A DNA stretch of 25,938 nucleotides from Cylindrotheca closterium (taxonomy: Eukaryota > Bacillariophyta > Bacillariophyceae > Bacillariales > Bacillariaceae): assembly GCA_933822405.4 (NCBI GenBank), contig CAKOGP040001569.1, positions 1-25,938 of the forward strand, in the 5' to 3' direction. A program made the translations under genes and the position numbers. Below the pieces are notes generated by a model. The model ran no database searches. It had not been told where the DNA came from and saw only the letters and a list, made by a program, of their open reading frames with translations. Shown piece by piece: positions 18,791 through 25,938 of this stretch. Numbering within the stretch: the stretch's first letter is position 1; each line of letters opens with the position of its first letter.

Positions 18791-19968
18791 TCAGTATATC
18801 ACACCATGTTGGCTATTTTGTTCCGCATTTGGATCATGCTTGCCTCTGCTGGCATAGTTCATTTGAACTTCAAGTTCATCTTTCATGGGCTCAAATACCG
18901 GACGGAATTCTCCATCGCAATAAATCTTTTTCACCGTGAAATCACGTGCATTATAAAGCCGAAAACATTTATCAATTGCGTCATACAATGCCGTCTTGGA
19001 TCGTGAGGCCAAGGGTATGTAGCACCGGTATCTCACACTCCCATCAATGGTCGTGAGTCCGAATGAATTGTTAACAAAAACAAGATCAATGTGCAACACA
19101 ACACTCAGATTGGGATAGCTAATTTTTAAAATTCTACCACAGAAAATAACGCCACATTTATGGCATTCAGTGTGTGCAACACCAAACGCGTCGCAGTCAC
19201 ATTTTCCACATTCTCTGTATTCACACTCAGAGTATTCGGATCCCTCATTACTTTCTGCCCTACCATCGGGTACAAAAGTGTACAATCCGTTTTGATGCAC
19301 ATGTTGCATTTGTTGTTCCCCCTTCGTAATGATGAAAGAGTTTTCAATATCAGTGTCCATAATGACACGGAATCCAAGCTTCACAAGCTCTGATAAATTA
19401 TCGAGGTTACATTGCGCTTCAGTATCAAGCAAGCAAGTGTGTCCTTTGATAATACTTGATTTGACCTGCTGGTGCAGATCACGTTGGCCAGTGTTTGTAC
19501 CGTAGTTGAACATGTAATCCAGGTCAGACACAGTGCCAGGTTTGGCGTAATCTTCGTTCATTTGTAGGCTGAACGTAGATCCAGAATCAAGATGCACACC
19601 AAGATCAATATCCCAGTGCTTACTTCCATTAGACTTGAAAGGTTTCTTGTTATCTTTGGTCCATTGAGAACAGTGCTTCAATGAATCCATCTTTGAGGTC
19701 GACTTGTAGATCTGCATGTTCATGCTTCCATCGCTGACCATGCTGTCATCGTCCTTGAAAGTACTGGCAGCTTCTAGTTGTGCCTGCCATTTCTTCATTA
19801 GCAACTCTCCTCTGTCTTCAGTGGAGACTGCTTTCTTCTTCAGAATTGGCCTTACACGTACTTGTGCAAGGTTCCATCCTGTGATTCTACCGTTAGATCG
19901 TTCATCTGTACCACATAAGAGGGTACATTAGTAGTACCAGAACCCTCATTGGAAAAGAAAGTCTGGTC
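18791..19968 (-). pseudogene. pol: Copia protease-integrase remnant with Cys-rich segment (fourth element)
   Basis: A 337-codon minus-strand frame (19804-18791) has the protease active site GVHLDSGSTFSLQMNEDY (DSGS at residues 73-76), RVIMDTDIENSFII (about 146-159), a Cys-rich segment with CGKCDC and HTECHKCGVIFC (about 190-222), and an integrase core: LHIDLVFVNN (Asp 240), KKIYCDGEF (Asp 297) and KHDPNAEQNSQ (Glu 328). It ends at HGVIY shortly after the catalytic Glu, where other sequence starts. The usual ~90-residue pre-integrase linker is missing and the Cys-rich segment stands in its place. Upstream (about 19968-19864), a coding-like piece in another frame reads PSYVVQMNDLTVESQDGTLH, so a frameshift separates it from the main frame. 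No in-frame stops lie in the 337 codons. Confidence 0.85.
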
Positions 19969-20397
19969 CTATTGGTCGGCTTGCTCATGTCACATTAGGA
20001 CATGGCTCGGTCTGCTTATGTCATGTGGCCATGTGATTTTATCGCAGCCATTCGACTGGAACCTTTTCATATTTATTTTTGCCTCTGTGCTAATGTCACC
20101 TTCGCCGTGTGAAAAAATCACCTACTACTTGTCATTTTGGGACAGGGTCTAGCCACCATCAACCATGCACTGAAAGTCTCAATACCACCTTCACCCTGTC
20201 ATTTTTGCATTGCCAGCATCATCTATTGTCACATGCCCAAAGTGTTAATGTGATCACTACAACAATTGAAATATCACAATGACTATATATTAATATCAAC
20301 TAAACAATACTTGTTCTATCTACTTTTCAGGAATCCTCATATACTGCTACAATTTGTTGCCTTGCCTTCTTGCGCTTTTATTCAAAGAGTTTGTGGT
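19969..20397. other. No gene seen
   Basis: AT-rich sequence without a supported gene. An imperfect repeat of CTTGCTCATGTCACAT and CTGCTTATGTCATGTGG lies about 40 bp apart near 19980-20030. A 67-codon forward frame (19949-20152) is hydrophobic but matches nothing known. Confidence 0.5.
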
Positions 20398-20895
20398 TCA
20401 GTTAGTGTTGCCACTGCTGGGCCATTCTTTGGCCAGTGCCTTCCATCTGTCCACATAGTTCTCCACCATCAAAAGTGCAAATGCTTCATCTGTGACATTG
20501 AAAGCATTGCTCAACCCACATTGACAGCTTGCATCACCACAGTATTTATTGGCAAAAGAAGCAGGTGAAATCAAGGGTTTTGTCACACAACAGTAGCGCC
20601 AAAACATGAATACATACCCTCTTTGTGTTCACGGTCCTCATCACTGCTCACACTTGAACTATTGTCATACACCTTTTCCTATCTCCAACACTCCCCTTCA
20701 TACTCAACCCAAATTGACATCTTGCATCACCATAATATTTAGTGACAAAAGAAGCAGGTGAGATCAAGGCTTAAGTCACACAACAGTAGTGCAAAACATG
20801 AATACTCACCCTCTTTCTATTCAAGGTCCTCCTCACTGCTCGCCCTTGAATCATTGCCATATACCTTTTCCTGTCTATGAGACTCCCCTTCATTT
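20398..20895 (-). pseudogene. Coding-like remnant with 193-bp tandem duplication
   Basis: The block from TCAACCCACATTGACA (20511) is repeated from 20704 with a 193-bp offset at roughly 85 percent identity by eye. On the minus strand the last part of the first block is open (20607-20398) and reads YCGDASCQCGLSNAFNVTDE, then AFALLMVENYVDRWKALAKE, which looks like genuine protein. An upstream acidic piece (DNSSSVSSDEDREHKEG, about 20663-20618) is followed by GTATGT in one copy and GTGAGT in the other, resembling splice donors. The simplest splice does not keep the frame, so I cannot give a gene model. The family is unknown to me. Loss of frame in the second copy (stop TAG after EEDLE) indicates decay. 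Confidence 0.45.
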
Positions 20896-21318
20896 GTTGG
20901 CAAATAAACAAAAAATGCTGCTGTTTCTCCAATGTTCAACAACGACGTTCTGATACCAGTAGTACAAAAAACTTGCGGGTTGTTTGGGTGAAGGCTTTGC
21001 TAGTGTTGCAGTGTTTGAAGCTGCCTTCTTCTTGGTCTCATTGCCCTTCCCCTTGCTTGGTGCCTTCTTGCTCCTTGTCTTGTTTTCAAATACTCAAGTT
21101 TTTTTATTATGTGTGCGCTGTGAAATCTTTGCCCTGGCAAGGCTGGATTCAGTTGAAATGTACTTGGCACTAGTAGTAACTACATGTAGCATTGGGTTGG
21201 AGGAGGGTGGAGGAAGGCGTGATTCCACGTATTTTCTGTAGAAATGTACCATAGGGTGGGCTTGAATCCATCCTGGCGCGATCTTTTCCCTGCTATTACT
21301 AACAGCCTCACTTAACAT
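20890..21318 (-). pseudogene. Coding-like segments, Lys-rich linker (hypothetical)
   Basis: A minus-strand frame from about 21087 to stop 20890-20892 reads TRSKKAPSKGKGNETKKKAA, then SNTATLAKPSPKQP, a basic Lys/Ser/Pro-rich linker followed by a more hydrophobic stretch. Another frame (21318-21094) lies directly upstream. Composition suggests former coding sequence, perhaps the same gene as the remnant at 20398-20895, in the order expected for a reverse-strand gene. No domain is recognised. Confidence 0.35.
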
Positions 21319-21411
21319 ATTGCTTACTTAACATAATGACTCAAAACTATTATAGACTTGTCCAATCTATGTTATTTCTACTGAGTAGGATCCTGGTAGA
21401 TTTGCAGGGAG

Positions 21412-21860
21412 CTACACTAACAAACTTGTAACTCTTAATGGGATCCTGATTGAGAGACATGTCTCAACAAACGAATCCCAATTTTGTGGCTTACATGCAC
21501 AATGTCTGCCATATGTAATATCATGATTACCATAACCAGCAAAGAAAAATTGGCAAAGGCGCCACCTGCAGGAAAAAGGATATATGAAAATGCAAAATCT
21601 TCTGTTCTTGTTGATGTCATGCAATCATCAAATGGCATCATAGTACTGTGAGAATTTGCTCTTTGATGAGCTTACCTGATTTTGCCAATTGTACTCTATT
21701 CAGTTGCATCGCTGTCAGATTCTTCACCAGTGATGTCATCTGCTTGCAGTTTCTTTTCTCAATGTTGTTTTTGGTTCTGTCCTGGGCTCATCGGAGAAAT
21801 GTTTTGATCACTTCTGACTGTGTAGAATTCTACGTGCAGGATCGTGGTACATTTGGACGG
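21412..21860 (-). other. Possible two-exon gene fragment with candidate intron 21566-21675
   Basis: On the minus strand AATCAG|GTAAGC (donor at 21675) and a pyrimidine-rich TTTTTCCTGCAG|GTGGC (acceptor at 21566) would bound a 110-bp intron. One frame runs open across this join: about 20 codons before the donor (MTSLVKNLTAMQLNRVQLAK) connect to GGAFANFSLLVMVIMILHMA and on to a stop near 21435. Another frame after the acceptor (CQFFFAGYGNHDITYGRHCA) is also open. Splice signals are good but the proteins match nothing I know. Confidence 0.3.
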
Positions 21861-23500
21861 AGCGTCTAGGCTTCAGGTGCAAATATATGGCAGATCCTAA
21901 AATCCCAATCCGGAGAAACTTTTTGATAGGAAGTCCAGATGTATGGCAGATCCCGAATCTCAATCCACACAGCCAAAATAAAAACAGAAACAACACAAAC
22001 ATGACAATCAACTACAGTTTGCGCAACAATGGACTGGCACAACAACCAACTGTTCCCATTGCACCAACTGGCAATATGGAAGCCAAACAACAATACATGG
22101 GGCACAACAACAAAAAATTCTACTGATGACGATGGTAACAAAAACTGTGTGTTGGTCTAATGATGACTTTGTCGGTAAGAAGTTCATAGACACCGGCTAG
22201 GGCGCACATGCATCATCAACTTTGTATGTGAAGACGTCCCTAGATGCAGGAAGATGGTGCCTAATGGCGTTATCTGCTGCCAAATTCGAACTCAAGCCCT
22301 ATCATCAGAATCTGTTGCTCTTGGGAAACTGGCGTTGGTGGACCCAGAAAGCTGCAAAAAAAAAGACAATACACCAATCTCTTCTCTGCATATATTTTGA
22401 GCAAGTGTGTCATTAGCGGAAGAAGAATTCGACCATTGGCATATAAATTTTGACCAATATGATGACTTGGTTTGGTAATATTATGAGTTTGCTCCGTTTC
22501 GGCGGGTCCTCCTGGCACCATGGAGACAGAAACCCAAAAAACAACCTGCCAGTCCCTTTTACTGCCTCTAATGGACAAAGGATTACTGGACCTATCAATA
22601 GATTCGGCCTATCCTAGATCAAGGCGCCTAAGCAAATGGGAAGTTTGAATCACATGTAAGTTTGTTGCCCCAAAGCATGATCTGGAGTGATCTGACCGAA
22701 TTGTTGACCAAATTGCTTTGAATTGCTTTAGTTTATTTCTTGCTCATTGATGTACTTGGCAAGGTTGATACATTGGTATAGGGTATCTTGAGGTAGAAAT
22801 GTTTCTGCCGCACTCCCATAAGTTTGATGATCAATTTGGCAAACATTCCTGATGCAGCCAAAAATCTCTTCGAGTCCACCTCAAGTGAATTTGGTGCATT
22901 TCCACCAAGAATTCTCCCGTTCCAGCCAAACCAGCATTCTTAGACACCAATATTGGTGACAACTATAATATAGACTAAAAAAATTGAATGAAGTTAGAAT
23001 TTGCATCAAACTTGAATCTTTTCAGAGCTGCCACCTAATTTCTGGATCTAGATCTAAATAGAATCTACAGGCAACTCATGTAGAGCTTTATCCATCAGGA
23101 TCCAAAGAAGTGGTTTGTGTATTGTTAAGTGGGTGTTTGCTATCATAGCGGCCACTGAAGTTGAATTTAGTGGCAGTAGGTTGCAATAGAAAGCATACAC
23201 CAATGACTTATCATCAGGAGGTGATGAAATATGGCATGGTTCATTTGGGTTTTAAAGGTCACAAGTGACAAACACAACGACAAACAAAAGGGAAGGTTCC
23301 TAATAAGAAGGGTACTCTGAAAGTAGGACATGGTTAAGTTGAATGTCAGAGGTTGCAAGTGATAAACAAAGTTACAAATCATAGAATGCTTCATAATCAC
23401 ATGGGCTCTCTGAAAATATGGCCTTCATCAATTCTAGGGGAGGCGACCCAAGCCCCAAAAAGACACGCCCTGCTGATTTTGGGGCATGGTCCCTTAAATA
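21861..23500. other. No supported gene; small direct repeat near 21885-21965
   Basis: Two copies of an ATGGCAGATCC(T/C)-AATC(C/T)CAATCC block occur at about 21887 and 21942, some 55 bp apart. Open frames of 60-100 codons exist on both strands, but none shows a family signature. An imperfect repeat, AGGTCACAAGTGACAAAC and AGGTTGCAAGTGATAAAC, occurs at about 23257 and 23350. Nothing else is recognised. Confidence 0.5.
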
Positions 23501-23803
23501 TCAACTGACTTTCTTTTCCGATGCGAACCCTAAGGATCTCGAACACTTGATCAGCTTGGGCTTTGAACCGTCTTCTGTAATAATTAACAGACTCATTTTG
23601 TCTTGAGTGTAGTCCAAACTCTTGAGTGCTATAGCCTCAAGCAAGTACACCGTCACCTGACCGTGAGTAAATTCAAGGTTGTGAGGGTGATACTGTCTCT
23701 TTTGTTTGGCCTTCTTTCCTTGAGACCCTCGACCAGTCTGCTGCGCAGATCTTCCTCCACGGCCACCTTGACCGCCTCTGCCTTGGTTTCTTCTACCAGG
23801 CAT
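23501..23803 (-). CDS. RGG-rich Gag-like N-terminus (fragment)
   Basis: The minus-strand ATG at 23803-23801 opens a 100-codon frame beginning MPGRRNQGRGGQGGRGGRSA, a Gly/Arg-rich RNA-binding type N-terminus, followed by a basic stretch (KKAKQKRQYHPHN) and a less characteristic tail. It begins 57 bp after an LTR end (TAACA on the minus strand, at 23861), where Gag of an LTR retrotransposon should start. It is therefore probably the 5' part of a copia-type gag, cut or frame-broken after 23501. RGG repeats would bind the element's RNA. No capsid domain is seen. Confidence 0.5.
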   Translation of the reverse strand: MPGRRNQGRGGQGGRGGRSAQQTGRGSQGKKAKQKRQYHPHNLEFTHGQVTVYLLEAIALKSLDYTQDKMSLLIITEDGSKPKLIKCSRSLGFASEKKVS

Positions 23804-23860
23804 CTTGCTCTGTAGTCCCTCCTACTTTGCAATATTCAAAAATTACCTTTGTTGATCGAC

Positions 23861-24048
23861 TGTTAGATAATCAACTCCGTAGCTGTAATGAGAGCCTCAA
23901 CGCTCTAGCTACCTCTGGAGTATACTGAGCTTGAATCTACGTCGGCTATGGATTGCCTACAATAGGAACAGGTGCCAGTGATGCTGGGCTTCAACCTGCG
24001 GATGAACAGTCTCACCACTTCCTATTAGATCTTATTCTACTGCTATTC
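23861..24048 (-). repeat. LTR 3' part, reverse orientation
   Basis: The 188 bp are an inverted copy of 24500-24687. On the minus strand the end reads GATTATCTAACA and is followed by leader sequence and the RGG-rich frame, so this is the 5' LTR of a reverse-strand element with its left (U3) part missing. Beyond 24048 the sequence changes to a relative of the 511-bp repeat. Confidence 0.82.
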
Positions 24049-24071
24049 CAGAAGTTGATCAACAATGATCT

Positions 24072-24316
24072 CCACAAGCAGGTACAAAAAAAATCTCTTC
24101 CGGAAGCCTTCTGCATCAGCCCTCACCAGCTATAAAGCACATACGCACATGTTCTTCACAAACTAGTCACAGATCCAGATCTACCTTCAATACTTATCCA
24201 TCTCTGTACGTACTCAAACTGTACTCCTGTCCGTGTTTGATACCATGAATGTCCGACCTTACTGTCCGACATGTTCGACTGCTCTTTTACCCATTAAGAC
24301 ACCATTTCACCAACAT
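24072..24316 (+). repeat. Diverged single copy of part of the 511-bp array unit
   Basis: From CCACAAGCAGGTACAAAA to CCATTTCACCAACA it matches about 250 bp of the array unit (for example 9328-9580). Many differences are CG in the array versus TG or CA here (CGAACCGTACT against CAAACTGTACT). It also lacks about 8-10 bp around GTCGCGGCG. This shows that the array unit derives from a dispersed sequence associated with LTRs. Confidence 0.85.
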
Positions 24317-24687
24317 TGTTGGGAATTCACGTGCGCGTGTGAGAACTAATGAAGTACTGTTGGGACTAACAAAGTACTTGTGGAAAATCCAGGTTTATAT
24401 GGATTAAAAGTGGTCTTCAGGCGTGACGTTGGTTATACACGTTACATATTAAATGAAAAAGGGTTTGTTATCGCAACTGGAGTGGTCGAAACAACAAAAG
24501 AATAGCAGTAGAATAAGATCTAGTTGGAAGTGGTGAGACTGTTCATCCGCAGGTAGAAGCCCAGCATCACTGGCAACTGTTCCTATTGTAGGCAATCCAT
24601 AGCCGATATAGATTCAAGCTCAGTATACTACAGAGGTAGCTAGAGCATTGAGGCTCTCATTACAGCCACAGAGTCAAATATCTGGCA
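24317..24687 (+). mobile_element. Solo copia LTR
   Basis: Starts TGTTGGGAATTCACGTGC and ends AATATCTGGCA, about 371 bp. The left ~112 bp match the reversed fragment at 18472-18582, and the right 188 bp match the reversed LTR part at 23861-24048. No internal element sequence follows on either side, as expected after LTR-LTR recombination. Five-base flanks (AACAT, TTTAA) do not match, so the target duplication is lost or the insertion was rearranged. Confidence 0.75.
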
Positions 24688-24766
24688 TTTAAGATACTGT
24701 AAGACTCTCTTGAGCTTGATGCAGTCATCTTCATTTGGGCATTCAACTCTAGTGCACAAGTGTTAC

Positions 24767-25283
24767 AAGTAAGCGATCCACTGCTGCCTGCAATCTACCT
24801 GTTCAATTGACTGCAATTTAGCTGTCCAGGTGTTGTTGCCTTCTAAGTATATGAATTTACAGTATATAGAAGTATATAGAACTATCAGAGATCCTACTTC
24901 ATCAACCAATTCACTCGTTGCTTGCAATATATTATAAAAAGTGAGAATAGTCTGTCAACTTTTGACTTTGACTCTTTCTTCTCCAGCTCAGTGGAAATTC
25001 TCAGAATTCTCTCTATGTCAGCCTGATATGCTGCAAGTTCAATCTGCTTATCCGTTCACCTTCCACTGTAGCCGGTACTTTGATTAGTATCTAACTCTGG
25101 TTCTTGCTTGAATCTTGTTTTCTTACATCATCAACATGATGATTTCCATAGAAATAAATTGTCTTTTCTGACTTGCCACGCGAGATATTTTTAGTCGCAT
25201 CTGTCTTCATTTTTAGTCGTATCAGTCGACATCTTTTCTCTATTGTTCACATTTATTCTCTTTTTCTCGTTTCTCCAAATATG
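24767..25283 (+). repeat. LTR-like dispersed repeat, copy 2
   Basis: Same family and orientation as 17672-18138, preceded here by TGTTAC (24761), a possible LTR start. It carries the TATA-like ATATATTATAAAAAGTGAG and the pyrimidine-rich leader. It has about 50 bp more than copy 1, in two insertions (near 25000-25031 and 25127-25160). Confidence 0.8.
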
Positions 25284-25938
25284 TACTTAAAAAATCGTCA
25301 AATATCCAACAGCTTTTCCAAAGTTTCAACGCAAAAAGAAAAAAAAAAAGAAAAAAACGAAAAAAACACTAACTCCTTGCGTGTTCCAGATTGGCGTCCA
25401 GAAATTGGCATGACACAACAATCTTGTAACAATGTTATCATTATTGTCACCATGGTGTGATTGGACGATTCTCGTCTGCAGGGAGGGCTTGAATCCTCCA
25501 AAAGAACTTTCGAAAGGGAGCAGATTGTGGGATTGATGGCATGGAGGGCTCCTTTGGCAAGTATGGGTCCATTGATACCATTGATACCAGTGGTATGAAG
25601 CAAAGGTGGATTAGCTGTTTCTAATGGAACAGACTTCACTGCCGGAACATCAAGCATGTATTCTTTGTTATTGTGCTGGGGTAAGAACAAAGGATGGGAA
25701 TGATTTGCAGTTGCAATGTCCTATGGGACGACAGGGGGGGGGGGTTGATGCTCAAGGGAGGGATTTGCTCCGTGGTTGGATTTGCATATTCAACTGTGGG
25801 CGGGAACGCTTGTGTTGCATTCCTACTAAGTGCAAAACCCTTCCAAATGTGCTTGCGCAGCCCGCTTGTTGGAGGAAACAAAGCATTGGAGTTCTTGAAA
25901 GGGAGAATGTTGGTAGCTGAAGTAGCCTTTAGTGCAGA
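25284..25938 (-). other. Weak open frames at window end; A-rich and G11 tracts
   Basis: Contains a long A-rich run (about 25333-25367) and a run of 11 G (25734-25744). On the minus strand, a frame open from the window edge to 25636 and a second one (25690-25298) beginning FLPQHNNKEYMLDVPAVKSV look mildly protein-like (for example TTGINGINGPILAKGALHA). They are offset by one base, with a TAG just after the poly-C. This may be an exon pair or a decayed gene continuing beyond the window. The family is not recognised. Confidence 0.3.

Noticed and set aside
22000..22210. Gag zinc-knuckle-like frame (TNCSHCTNW, VCWSNDDFVG)
   Set aside because: The Cys/His spacing does not fit CCHC, stops follow closely, and there is no adjoining Gag sequence.
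25284..25938. Confident gene at the right edge
   Set aside because: The two minus-strand frames cannot be joined cleanly across the G11 run and match no family I can name.

Overview
The window looks like a repeat-rich stretch of a eukaryotic nuclear genome, most likely a microalga and probably a diatom. The evidence is that every recognisable coding remnant belongs to Ty1/copia (Pseudoviridae-type) LTR retrotransposons whose protease, pre-integrase and integrase segments read like the copia lineages known from diatoms. The rest is LTR fragments, tandem arrays and AT-rich non-coding DNA with possible spliceosomal introns. I see no bacterial-type operon, CRISPR array, rRNA gene or convincing tRNA gene. 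The species call is inference.

Layout: 1-1962 holds no confident gene. 1963-3315 is an unrecognised Gag-like reading frame (one in-frame TAA, one frameshift) cut off by a reversed LTR fragment at 3316-3521. 3522-8415 is a decayed copia element in forward orientation: LTR, Gag, protease, integrase, acidic linker, then a deletion that removes reverse transcriptase and most of RNase H, a short RNase H tail, and the 3' LTR. Its reading frame is broken from Gag through integrase by in-frame TGA codons only. 8416-9077 is a reverse-strand reverse-transcriptase fragment of a second copia element.

9078-10861 is a tandem array of about 3.5 copies of a 511-bp unit. 10862-11325 is a spacer ending in a TATA-like run. 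11326-15299 is a second tandem array, with three steps of 328 bp followed by five of 495 bp, whose units carry several strong hairpins. The array runs directly into a reverse-strand copia integrase fragment (15300-16441), followed by a GATCAA minisatellite (16505-16712) and a MITE-like inverted-terminal-repeat element (16850-17312).

17672-18138 is an LTR-like repeat that recurs at 24767-25283. 18167-18421 (RNase H) and 18791-19968 (protease plus integrase) are reverse-strand copia remnants separated by a reversed LTR fragment (18472-18582). 20398-21860 has reverse-strand coding-like segments, a 193-bp tandem duplication and a candidate intron, possibly a decayed host or transposon gene. 21861-23500 is largely featureless. 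23501-24687 combines an RGG-rich Gag-like N-terminus, its LTR end, a relative of the 511-bp repeat, and a solo LTR. The last 650 bp holds only weak open frames.

The genes do not work together as a system. The window is a graveyard of nested, rearranged copia elements and satellites made from their pieces. The most notable signals are decay that looks driven by CpG deamination, the two recently homogenised arrays, and the hairpin-rich satellite unit.
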